From Rhipicephalus microplus (lineage: Eukaryota; Arthropoda; Arachnida; Ixodida; Ixodidae), in assembly GCF_043290135.1 (NCBI RefSeq), contig NC_134701.1, positions 63,805,502 to 63,869,501 on the forward strand: a stretch of 64,000 nt of DNA, written 5' to 3'. Under the pieces are notes generated by a model. It was not told where the DNA came from and searched no databases. It worked only from the letters and a program-made list of their open reading frames with translations. This document shows, in pieces, positions 44,935 to 54,660 of the stretch. The stretch's first letter is position 1, and each line of letters begins with the position of its first letter. The position numbers were made by a program, and so were the translations under genes.

Positions 44935-45856
44935 GTCCAGCAAAATTGACATTATTTTGCGACTCCAAGCTGGCTCTTCAGCTAATTAGAAACTACATGA
45001 AACAAGACACTGCATACAGTCCTCTGGTGTATGACATAATGAATATGTTGAATGAGACATTTCAATGCGGACACACCATTGCGTTGCACTGGATTCTCAG
45101 TCATTTTGACATAGCTAGGAATGAACAAGTTGATGCAGAAGCGAAAATGGCACACACTAGTGGCGAAGTGATATAAATTCACTTTTACCGACACGACATC
45201 AACGCCTTCCTGTCTAAAGGTATGAAGACATCTGTTCAAAACTGTGGAATGATCCGGATTATCGCCACAAGCGCATTTACAGGCTTGACTCTTGTCGTTT
45301 TTTTTTTTTTGCCTTCCGTTCCGCTAAAGGAGAGACCAAAAAAATGATACTACGTAGACTGTGGCTGGGTGTTGCATACACGCGACGATACTTGTGCATG
45401 ATAGGACAAGAGCAAAGTCCTAACTGCAACTTGTGTAACACGCCAGAAACTATTAATCACATCCTGTGTGTGTGCCCTTTATACGCAGTTGAAAGACAAA
45501 GACGCAGTTGAAAGTGTCTCACAGATGACCTAGACAGCCGACGCTTTTCGGAGGAGAAACTTTTGGGTGCTCGGGAACGTGTAGATCACGCTCAACGCAG
45601 TGTAAAGGGCCTGCTCGCATTTCTAAGCAAGACAGGTTTACATTCCCGTCTTTAGAGAATCTGATAATGTAGAGACTTTTGTGCGGGTACTACACCGAAC
45701 GAGACATTGTGTGCAGTGACTCATTGTGCTATACGACAATCACCCCTCATAATACTCTCCTTTTTCTTTCCCTTTTCCCCTTACCCCCGTGTGAAGTAGC
45801 AGGCCAGAAACCCGCTTTCAAGGACAACCTCTCCTCCTGCTTCTCAATAAACACCT
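44935..45856 (+). mobile_element. I-type LINE 3' end with (TTC)n tail
   Basis: 5'-truncated within the RNase H domain. The frame 44946-45176 has C-D-S-K-L-A-L-Q, W-I-L-S-H-F-D-I-A-R-N-E-Q-V-D-A-E-A-K. Later frames give L-W-L-G-V-A-Y-T-R-R-Y-L and C-N-L-C-N-T-P-E-T-I-N-H-I-L-C-V-C-P (C-terminal zinc-like block). It ends tctcaataaacacc followed at once by TTC repeats. Confidence 0.75.
44946..45176 (+). pseudogene. LINE RNase H domain
   Basis: 76 residues starting at the D of the D-S-K motif and ending after the S-H-x-x-I-A-x-N-E-x-x-D-A-E-A-K block, then a stop. Expected G residues in S-H-C-G-I-A-G-N-E are F-D and R here, so the copy is degenerate. Confidence 0.75.
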
Positions 45857-45999
45857 TCTTCTTCTTCTTCTTCTTCTTCTTCTTCTTCTTCTTCTTCTTC
45901 TTCTTCTTCTTCTTCTTCTTCTTCTTCTTCTTCTTCTTCTTCTTCTTCTTCTTCTTCTTCTTCTTCTTCTTCTTCTTCTTCTTCTTCTTCTTCTTCTTC
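45857..45999. repeat. (TTC)n microsatellite, left half
   Basis: About 47 units, continuing the I-type LINE tail. Encodes spurious poly-Phe, poly-Leu or poly-Arg frames. Confidence 0.95.
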
Positions 46000-46243
46000 G
46001 CCCCACTGCGGTGGTCTAGTGGCTAAGGTACTCGGCTGCTGACCCGCAGGTCGCGGGTTCGATTCCTGGCTGCGGCGGCTGCATCTCCGATGGACGCGGA
46101 AATGTTGTACGCCCGTGTACTCAGATTTGGGTGCACGTTAAAGAACCCCAGGTGGTCAAAATTTCCGGAGCCCTCCACTACGGCGTCTCTCATAATCAAA
46201 TGATGGTTTTGGGACGTTAAACCCCACGAATCAATTAATCAAT
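46000..46243 (+). mobile_element. Ruka SINE inserted in the TTC tract
   Basis: Full-length: gccccactgcggtggtctag head, B box ggttcgattcc, body and 3' end as in 42344-42590. Tail cgaatcaattaatcaat, then TTC repeats resume. Confidence 0.95.
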
Positions 46244-46244
46244 T

Positions 46245-46368
46245 CTTCTTCTCCTTCTTCTTCTTCTTCTTCTTCTTCTTCTTCTTCTTCTTCTTCTTCT
46301 TCTTCTTCTTCTTCTTCTTCTTCTTCTTCTTCTTCTTCTTCTTCTTCTTCTTCTTCTTCTTCTTCTTC
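46245..46368. repeat. (TTC)n microsatellite, right half
   Basis: About 41 units. Confidence 0.95.
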
Positions 46369-46655
46369 ATTATGCGCTCGTGGCAGTTTTGCTAGCTCCG
46401 CATATACCAATTTTGGTGTTCCGTGTTGTCAATGGACGACGAAATATATGACTGGTGCAAACATGATAATCCTGTAAGAACATGACATGTGTCATGTAAG
46501 AACATGACAACATACCACACTCATAGTGAACTCGTGAATGTTTCTCTTGCCCCACATGTACTAAACTTGGTGTCACGTGATGTCAATAGATAACGAAGGT
46601 AAACGACACATCAAAACATGATAATCATGACACGGAAGTCATGTACGGCATCATT
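46369..46655. repeat. ~147-bp satellite, right block
   Basis: Landmarks tatgcgctcgtggc, gctagctccgcatatacc, acatgataatc and gacatgtgtcatgtaag match the satellite at 42672-44540. Ends shortly before exon 4. Confidence 0.65.
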
Positions 46656-46775
46656 TACCTCCACCTCGTAACGTTCTCTGATTTTGAAAGGGCATATCAA
46701 CATTTCTCATTCGTGCTTTGCATACAATCGATTCCACCCTTTACGTGGTATCTGCCAACTTTTTCCCCTTCGCAG

Positions 46776-46891
46776 ATGATTTCCCAGCTTATGAAAAACA
46801 AGGCGGACTTGGAGCATCATTCCAGCTACAGTGTGCTGCACTACCCTCTGATATATGATTCAATGGCCACTGACATTGCTAAGGCTTTAAT
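46776..46891 (+). CDS. Host gene exon 4
   Basis: 116 nt, acceptor ttttccccttcgcag (AG 46774-46775), donor taat|gtaagt. Starts in phase 0, matching exon 3, and ends in phase 2. It encodes M-I-S-Q-L-M-K-N-K, L-E-H-H-S-S-Y-S-V-L-H-Y-P-L-I-Y-D-S-M-A-T-D-I-A-K-A-L then the first two bases of a Met codon completed by exon 5. The initial ATG is internal and not a start if the gene model is right. The open frame reaches further upstream by chance into satellite DNA. No catalytic motif recognised. Confidence 0.75.
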
Positions 46892-47667
46892 GTAAGTAAA
46901 TATATTTAGCATATACAAATGTGGCCAATTCCTGGGGGTAAGTCTTCAATTTGTGATGACAAATGTTGCAACTGGTATAAGTTCTTGTGACTCGGGTTTC
47001 AAGAGATGACGATGCAATCAAGGTAGAGAAGTAAAACCGAATAATGAAGACTTTTGAGGGTCTAACACACAATGAAATTACCCTGGCTCTCAGACTGTTT
47101 TAAAACGATAAGCAAAAATACGAGGCGGACTTCTTCATGAAATATCAGTAGAAACCAATAGGTTTTAAATTTTTGTCTTTGAGCTCAGTTTTTGTATCAG
47201 AAATTCTGCGCTCGCATTAGTAGTCCATCCTAAAGTACTCTAGCTTTCATAAAGCAGTAAATATAATAAATCTGAGAGTACTGGGGTCCTAACGATGTCA
47301 AACTAGCTGTATTCCAGAATCTTATTATACCACAAAGGTTTCTGATGGCACTCCGCACATTGAAGCTTTAGTGCTTCAAAATTCGAAGCCGACACGATCA
47401 GCATTCTTCTGAAGAAGACGGACGCATTGAGAGTTTCGAAGTGTCATTTGCAAGTTGGGATGGCCACAAGATTTTTCGAGTCGGGATCAGTTCATGCGAA
47501 GAGTTTGAAGAGCAATGGGAGGCCTTAAGAGATCCTCTTTTTGGAAGTACGCAATGAAGTTGAGTGGAGACGATGTGGTTCTTTGCATTTTTATCCGCTT
47601 TCAGCGCTCTCTGGATCTGCACCATGCGCAGGAGCGTCTTACACGCTGGTGCTTAAGATTTGTTGCA
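46892..47667. other. Intron 4, proximal part
   Basis: No recognised feature. Short frames only. Confidence 0.4.
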
Positions 47668-47755
47668 CGTTATAGAATCCTAGTTGGTCAAAATTTCTGG
47701 AGTCCTCCCGTACGGTGTCTCTGATAGGCATGTCCTGGTTTCGGGACGTTGAATG
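47668..47755 (+). mobile_element. Ruka 3' fragment, degenerate
   Basis: Aatcctagttggtcaaaatttctggagtcctcc ... gtttcgggacgttgaat matches the Ruka body and 3' end; the head is missing. Confidence 0.75.
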
Positions 47756-48655
47756 AGAAGAATTTTCACCTTATCTTCGTCTAATGTCTTTCCGCGCTAT
47801 TTCGCTTCACCACGTAGTCAATCTTCCCTTTGTGTTGCAATGTTTTGTCCTTGATAACATCCGTGCCTAGAATTGCTTTCTCCATCTACGTGCATTCCTC
47901 TTTCCACAATACAGAGAGGGTACCTCAGAGCCATGGTGATTTTTCAAAAAAAAAAAAACAGTGCGTATTTTATCACACCTGTGAGCAAGTTCTGTTGATT
48001 TCGTATACTTAGAAGAAGAGAAAATGGCTTAGAGAAGACGTAGGTCAGTGTTGCATGGAAAAAGTATTTTGTTCTGCTGTGCCAGAACCAATTGTACAGC
48101 AAAGCCATAGTTTAGCAGTGATCGAAGGCTGCTCGTTTGCCAACTTCATTTGCTCACTCATGTGCAACAAAATTCGTGTGAAACGTAAATTTGGTTCCGA
48201 ACATCTGCGAATGGCTCTCTTGCCAGAATACTTGACACTCACAAACGCTGGCTAAGAGGCTCGTGGAGCGCTCGAAGCTTGTTTTGTGCTTATTCACACG
48301 TGCACGTTCCAACGGTTGTGCACTGCGGGATAATCACGCCCCATACTCAACTGTAAGGCGTAAAGAGCGAAAGAGAGAAACCACAAAAAGGAAAGCCAGA
48401 GACACATGTTAAAAGGAAGAAGTGTTTTTGCTGCTATTGTTTATATTATATATTTATACATACTGTCAATCCCAGAGGGATTATAACGGGTGGACAATCC
48501 AAGGCAGTGATTAAGTGCAGCCAATAGAAAGGAAAAAAGTAAGAAGAAAAAATTTAGAAAGCAACAACAACAAAAAAGACATATAAGCACATTCGTCAAA
48601 GTACAATCATATTGGCACTTTACTTAAATAACAAGAAAGATCACATAGCACCATA

Positions 48656-49102
48656 TTATGTTTGCGAGGCTATCAAGTCGCTTTCCACTAGTTTTGAGAA
48701 AGTGGCTAAAGATGTGCTACTGGTAATGGAGGGGTACAGGTTATTCCATTCTCTGATCGCAAGCGGGAAGAACGAGAATTTCAAGGCATCTGTGTGAAAT
48801 CTGTAAGGGACAAGGGTATGAGAGTATTTGTGGCGGGTAGTTCTAGCTGCGGATAGCTTTATGTTGCGGGACTTGTCTATGTTTAGGTGACCATGTAACA
48901 GTTGGTACCTCAGCTTTAAGCGTGCCAATATCGCCCGGTTTTTCATGGTTAGTCGTCCAGCCTTCTTAAGCAACTTCGTATGAGAATCTGTTCGGTTATA
49001 TTTGCTAAAGATGACCCTAAGCGCTTTTCGTCGAACACCTTCGAGCTTGCTAGTTAGTTTTGTTTTTGTGTACGGAAACCAGGCAGTGTTTGCGTACTCC
49101 AA
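48656..49102 (-). pseudogene. CR1-type ORF2 C-terminus
   Basis: 148 residues: M-E-Y-A-N-T-A-W-F-P-Y, K-L-E-G-V-R-R-K-A-L-R-V-I-F, L-K-L-R-Y-Q-L-L and I-R-E-W-N-N-L-Y-P. This is the standard post-RT region of CR1/jockey ORF2 (L-E-x-V-Q-R-x-A-x-R-F, W-N-x-L-P). The final stop lies near the natural protein end. Confidence 0.8.
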
Positions 49103-49421
49103 AATGGCTCGTATAAGTGTAGTGTAGGCCAGTAAATTTGTGTGTGGTGGTGCTTGCTGTAATCACCTTTTTTATAAATAACAGTCTTTTCAGCGCAGAT
49201 GATGTCATGTAATGAATATGAGCGTCCCACCGTAGGTCATGTGACAGAACGACCGCTAGATGCTTATGTTTCGTGACTTTAGAAAGCGTAGCTGAATTGA
49301 TGATGTAATTGAAATTGGATGGATGCTTTTTTCTAGTTATGGATAAGAGCGCGGACTTTTTTTTCGTTGATGTTCATTTGCCAATCACTGCACCAGGCTG
49401 AAACTGCGTCTAGCGGTGTAT

Positions 49422-50144
49422 TTAGGGCGATACGGTAATCATGTGAGTAGATTTCTTTGTACAGGAGGCAGTCATCGGCAAATAGTCTGCATCCAACAAT
49501 AACAGATGAGGAAGATCGTTCACGAAAAGTAAGAATAATACCGGGGCCAAATCCCTGCTTTGCGGTACGCTAGAGGTCACCGGTACGATTGAAGATTGGA
49601 CATGGTTTAATTCCACGAACTGCGACCTGTCTGTTTGGAAGTTAGTAATCCAGTCAAGAATTTGGCCTTTGCCTAGAAAAGGTTTGAGTTTCAAGATGAG
49701 TTTGCTGTGCGGCACCCGATCAAATGCTTTTGAAAAATCTAGCCGATTAAGACCAATTTGTTTTTGGCGATCGATGCTTAATGAGGCGTCATGGACCATT
49801 TCAATGAGTTGTGTTTTAGTAAACATGCCCTGGCGGCAGTCGTGTTGAAAAGGGGACAGTATCTTGTGTTCTTCAAGGTTTTTCGTTATGTGCTTTAAGA
49901 TTATGTGTTCGAGCCGTTTACCAACCGTACATGTTAATGAGATGGATCGATAATTCGAAGGTTCGTTTTTATTTCCGGACTTATGTATAGGAATGAGTTT
50001 TGCTATTTTCCAATCCTTTGGTAGGGTACGCAACGACAATGATCGGTTCAAAAGCAGGCACAGGTACTTGGTTATCCACTCGGCATATCTTTTTAAAAAC
50101 GCGTTAGGTATGTTGTCTGGCCCGGAACTTTTTTTTTTTGCCAT
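49422..50144 (-). pseudogene. CR1-type reverse transcriptase
   Basis: 240 residues: S-S-G-P-D-N-I-P-N-A-F-L-K (finger), P-K-D-W-K-I-A-K-L-I-P-I-H-K-S-G, Y-R-S-I-S-L-T, R-L-D-F-S-K-A-F-D-R-V (motif A with Asp), then a damaged motif B (S-V-P-Q-S-R-D-L-A-P, expected G-V-P-Q-G-S-V-L-G-P). Just before motif C the frame shifts: in the next frame the same DNA reads R-L-F-A-D-D-C-L-L-Y-K-E-I, so the catalytic Asp pair survives in DNA but out of frame. Inactive as it stands. Confidence 0.85.
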
Positions 50145-51723
50145 CCAGCTTCAATAGTGAGTTGAAAACTCCCTCTTCTGACACGAATAATCGCTTAATA
50201 AATTTTTCGTCTCTAATTTCTACGTGAGGCCGTTTTTCGTCATCAACTGTAAAAATTGATTGGAAATAGCTATTTAATACGTTTGCGCAATAGGCATTTT
50301 CTTCAGGCGTTTCGTGGTTCATTTTACGGACATTAGGATTCATGTATTGCCAAAATTTTGTTCGGGAACTTTTTATCAACCGAGGTAGAGTTTTTTCAAA
50401 ATAAGTAGACTTGGCAGCCTTCATTTTATTTTTCATGTCAGTTATACCTGCCCTCAGATTTTGTCGGCTATAAATATTCCGTTTCTCTTTTAGATTTTTC
50501 CTCAAACGCTTCACCTTTCTTTTAGCATGTATAACGACACGCGTGACCCACGGATTCATCTTTCTGGTCTTGACTTTCTTCGATGGAACGTGGTTTTGTA
50601 AGCAATAAAGAACAATTTTTTTGAATTGATGCCACAACATTTCCATAGTCACAGTGGAGTCAGAGGCTAATTCTTGAAATGATGGAAATTCGTTGAACAG
50701 TAAGTCATGTATTGCTACGTCATTGGCATTACAAAAGTCTGGAAATGTTTCTTCTGCGTATGCAGGCGTTTTACTGTCCTTTATAGGTATCCTACAATAG
50801 GTTATTTTATGCTCCGAAATGCCGTCTAATAGTTCTATCTTTGCTTCATGTACCGGAAAGTTATCAGTGAGAAAAATTAAGTCCAGCACACTCAAGTTGT
50901 GTCCCTGTACACGCGTAGGATGCATCACTATTTGTAAAAGGTTTAAAGAAAGAATTAAATCGTAAAATATTTTTGAGCGGGCGCCGTGGTACTGCATTAT
51001 TTGCCAGTTGAAGTGAGGCAGATTACAGTCCCCCACTAGAATAACTCTGGCATTAGATGCGTGACGCCGCATATACGTGCACAGGGCATCCATACACTCA
51101 AGGTTTGATGAAGGGGCGTGGTATGCACACCCGAGAACGATAACGTGGGTTGTGAATTTAGGCTTGCAAAATACAGCCTCTACGCCTTCTACGTCTGGAA
51201 GTAATGTGAAGAGAATTCTTTTACTTATAAAGAAAGCTACGCCACCGCCTCGTGTTTGTCTATCATTGCATATGATCGCGTAGTTTGGGGGTGCTAGCTC
51301 AGCATCTTCGATATCTCTTATTAGCCATGTTTCAGTAACGGCCAAGAAGTCGGGTGTGAGGCCGATAAGCAACAATTCTAAGGCATCTAATTTGTTCATG
51401 ATGCTGCGCGCATTCACATTTGTGAAAGTTATTTCATGTGATGCCTTATTTGTCGAAGCCTTAACTCCTAAGGTTTGCGATGAACTTTTTTCGTTCCGCT
51501 TACTGAGGGTACTTCTGGCTTGGTCGTTAGGAAAATGAAAGCCTTGTACGTAATCAAGGGAACTAGTTGATGATTTGTTTGCTTCAGATTGCTGATATAA
51601 AGGTACTGGTTGGCGATACGAGAAGACAGGGGGATGAACATTTGAGATGCGCCAAGTGTTGTTGCGACTTGACAGTTGTTTAGCACTGTTCGATTCTGTG
51701 TCAACGTCATCGTTAACGAACAA
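50104..51723 (-). pseudogene. CR1-type ORF2 N-terminus: APE-like endonuclease and linker
   Basis: 539 residues, the longest open frame in the window. N-terminal ~95 residues are low-complexity leader. Endonuclease from about residue 98: N-V-N-A-R-S-I-M-N-K, V-T-E-T-W-L (catalytic Glu), G-G-G-V-A-F-F-I, V-L-G-C-A-Y-H-A-P-S-S, L-V-G-D-C-N-L-P-H-F-N-W (catalytic Asp/Asn), S-V-L-D-L-I-F-L-T-D, and I-S-E-H-K, where the usual S-D-H has Glu for Asp. The linker has N-P-W-V-T and many Lys/Arg. The frame passes into the RT finger region and ends in a frameshift near 50120. The enzyme would nick target DNA to prime reverse transcription. Confidence 0.85.
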
Positions 51724-51759
51724 CTTATTGAAAGCGCGACGAATACGGTCACCATCCTT

Positions 51760-52400
51760 TTATAAGCTCTTTAAAAATGGCAGTAGTTTGCGCCTTTTGT
51801 CGTGCACGGCCTCAGAATAGTCATGTGCTACGCTTAGTGTTGTGTTTTTCAGTTTGAAGCCCTTGCTCAAAATTGATTCGACTTCTTTCTTGTTAGAAAA
51901 TTTTTGCAATGATTGGGCGCTTTTTATCTGCTGAAACCCATCCCAGGCGGTGAGGTCTCAAAATAGACGAAACAGATATGCCAAAATGGCTTGAACAAAG
52001 CTCTTTTACGATTCTCTCAGAGGCCTCCCACGAGGCCTCTGAAAGTATCGGAACCGTCAGTATCGGCGACTCAGTAAAAAAGTAAGTTAGACCGGCGGGA
52101 GCGGCTTTCCAAGTCATCTATTTAGTCTTGAATTCTCGGAAGCTCTTTCTAATGCGTGGGGCCAAGCCCGGAATTGCTCCCTGTCACCTTTGACTGTAAT
52201 TCATCGATTGTTACTTGCATCGTGGAAATGTTTTCCGCATTCGTGGAAGAGTGCTGCGTCGACATTGACTGAAGTTTGTGCTCGAACTCACCTACTCTTT
52301 GCGTCAGAGATTCGAAATATTTTTTTAAGGTGGCATGTAGGAGCAAAACCTGATTCAAGGATTCGAGAAGGCTCACATTGTTAGCTTCAATACGTTGCAC
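51760..52400 (-). pseudogene. CR1-type ORF1 with coiled coil
   Basis: 52400-52149 is a Leu/Glu/Gln-rich heptad-like segment (L-L-E-S-L-N-Q-V-L-L-L, L-T-Q-R-V-G-E-F-E-H-K-L), a likely coiled coil as in LINE ORF1 proteins. 52117-51893 and beyond (R-P-I-I-A-K-I-F, then in another frame K-G-F-K-L-K-N-T-T-L-S-V-A-H-D-Y-S, V-H-D-K-R-R-K-L-L-P) resembles the RNA-binding C-terminal half of L1-like ORF1 proteins. Broken by at least two frameshifts. Confidence 0.6.
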
Positions 52401-52430
52401 GCTATCAAAAACTGAATTAAGCTTCTCTTC

Positions 52431-52997
52431 CTAAGTTTTAGTCATAGGACCAGGATTTGTTTCGATGTCACCTCCCAGGAGCAGGAGGCGCCGAAGATGC
52501 AATGCACACTCACGATATGCTTCAGGGCACGGAAGCACGACAAGGAAAGGATCATCTGATCGGAAGCTACCAGAGGGTAATTTGGAAAAGCAACCAACAT
52601 GCAGAGTGAAAAGACGGATGCGTAAGCTTTTCGTTGTTTCCTCCACCGTGCCTCCGCACCTACAGAAGAGATACGGCTGGATGCTTGGTAATATCGTTTC
52701 CAAACTTGATGACGTTGTCGTTGCGGCTGCGCATTCGTGATATTCTAGGGGGCGTTTCATGTGCTCGGACAGGTTCACGCAAGTTGTTTCCAACAGGCGT
52801 GGATACATGGCAGGCGCGGCCTCGTGAATTCCTCCCAAGGGCGGAAAGTCGTCCGGAGGTCCAAACAACATGTACAAACTATTCATGTGAAAATTACCCT
52901 CGCTCTTGTGTTCCGAGCAGTCATTTTGCTGTGTCATTTGAGCGAGCTTACGGCTTTCCCTTTTTTTTTTGTTCGTCACCACATGGCTCCGTGCCAA
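52431..52997 (-). pseudogene. LINE leader ORF ending in a 2A-like peptide
   Basis: 188 residues; the first ATG is not at the frame start, so the true initiator is uncertain. The middle is Pro/Cys/His-containing without known fold. The C-terminal end reads L-L-L-L-G-G-D-I-E-T-N-P-G-P, a canonical 2A signal (D-x-E-x-N-P-G-P) preceded by the usual hydrophobic stretch, which makes ribosomes skip the Gly-Pro bond. Four codons later is a TAG, and the same frame then continues straight into the coiled-coil ORF1. The ancestral design was thus leader-2A-ORF1 in one reading frame. 2A-like sequences are known from some other APE-type LINEs. Confidence 0.75.
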
Positions 52998-53040
52998 ATC
53001 AAACTCGACGCTGAAAAAGTTACAGCTTTTGAATCATAGT

Positions 53041-54439
53041 TTATGTATAAAATATTGAAATTAAGTAGATTCGAACTCCTTATTATTCATTCAGCGAAAA
53101 ATTCTAAGAATCAGTAGATTTATTGATGAATCATGAGCCGTGGCAACACTTCTTTCAATGAGTCAGCTATCTGGCTGTGGCAGAAGGAGCAGGAAAGAGA
53201 CATTACTTTGAGCGTTCACCGTCGTGATCCGTAGCCGAGGGGGTTGGGCCTAGCCTGCCACCCACCACCCGAATTTTCGAGATTGGAGGGGTTGTTTCAC
53301 CAACAATGAAGAATGAGAGAACATGCTTTCTAAAATCATCCAGGTTTGAACAAACCCCCTGTTCTCCCGCAAAAAACTTATGACTACAGGACTGTCGTCA
53401 TCAGTGCGGTCCATAACGCCGTTTAATTCCACCTGCAGTATGCTTATATCTCACCTGTGAAGGTGTTTCGGCAGCAGGCTACCACTAAGACATGCTTTCA
53501 GTTTACATTAAATTTCAAGGCAACAAAGCGGTTGTTTTGTCGAACCTGCCACATGATTTAGCGAGGAGTCCCGAAAAACGTCGGGTAAGCAAGGCGCAAT
53601 AGAGTTAAGCGCTTTCACTGACAGCAGCATAGATGTATTAGGCGCATGGCATGTGTGTTAATGAACATTGTAGATCGAAGCTCTTGCTAACGAACAAGAG
53701 CTTCGATTCACCCACATAAAAACACTTTTTTTACTCCTGCCTGGTTTGCTAAGACATACTAAGAATTCAAGAGTACGGCACAAGTCCTTAGATGCTAGTT
53801 TAGAAAGCAAGAGACTACAGTCGGTAAGCTTCGTCGAGAACAATATATCATTCATAGTGCGAATTCAGTGCTTTTTCGGTTAATACAAGCAGCGTAAAAA
53901 ATTAAGGCTGCATATTTACAAATAGCTGCATAACAGGCTTCACATATAACTCTAAATAAATATTCTTTGTTGAACGTACCGTCGTAGATAGACTACACGG
54001 CCGGAAAATACCAGCCAAATTTTTTCACTTCAACTTTGACCATTGTGGACCATACCAAAAGGTAACGACATATCAAGTAGCAGTTTTCTTTGCGCACTAG
54101 TTGATCAGAGAGTTTTGTCGTTTTAAGTAATGATGGGCATAACTTTAAGGTGGTGCTGATCATGAAATAAATTATCGTTTTGGTTATACACCTTGCATTT
54201 CATGAACTATCGATATATGTACACATAACGGCACTATAGAATAGACAAGTTGAAAAGATAACCACACCTGAATATCATGCGTAGCTCTGAGCAAGGGTGC
54301 TTATACTGAGCGATATGAGATAATGGACAGGGCATTTTTTCTTACAGACTCTCTGGAGCACCTTGACGTGCTGCTGAATATTAAGTTCTGTATACTGCTT
54401 TACCGCAGAAAGACAGCAATACTGCCTGAGAATTCGCGT
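53041..54439. other. Unassigned intronic sequence
   Basis: Only short motif-less frames. Contains a hairpin at 53674-53707. Confidence 0.4.
53674..53707. repeat. Perfect 13-bp hairpin
   Basis: Atcgaagctcttg, 8-base loop, then its exact reverse complement. Confidence 0.8.
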
Positions 54440-54660
54440 CCCAGATTAACCGTATGATTATGAGGAACGCCGCAGTTTAGGGCTCCAGAAACTTGGACGA
54501 TTTCGTGTTCTTCAATACACAAAGGCATTGCCCATTGCACTGCACTGAAGCATTTCACTCACCGAAATGCGGCCGCCGCGGGTGTGACCAAATCGCGGCT
54601 TTCGGGCCAGCAGCTGAGTACCGTAACAAGCACACCACCTCGGCAGACGTGCGCCTAGAC
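54440..54660 (-). mobile_element. Degenerate tRNA-derived SINE related to Ruka
   Basis: On the minus strand: tRNA-like head (CTCAGCTGCTGGCC), GCGGCGGCCGCATTTCGGTG, then TTTCTGGAGCCCTAAACTGCGGCG and CCTCATAATCATACGG. The 3' half matches Ruka while the middle (TGTGTATTGAAGAACACG) differs, so it is a second SINE subfamily. Confidence 0.6.

Larger units (their letters stand above)
48440..53040 (-). mobile_element. CR1-type LINE, nearly full length
   Basis: Read from about 53040 to the 3' end ATCCCTCTGGGATTGACAG near 48480 and a TATAAATATATAA tail. Order: 2A-bearing leader ORF, coiled-coil ORF1, APE endonuclease and RT ORF2, C-terminal region. About 4.5 kb, close to the usual CR1 length. Broken by a TAG after the 2A peptide, frameshifts around 50120 and 49490, and others. 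It lies in intron 4 opposite to the host gene. Confidence 0.85.

Noticed and set aside
45679..46026. Poly-Phe/poly-Arg protein
   Set aside because: TTC microsatellite translation.
46641..46895. Exon 4 as a stand-alone 84-residue gene starting at 46641
   Set aside because: The upstream part is satellite DNA, and a pyrimidine tract with AG precedes the conserved part; the exon model explains it better.
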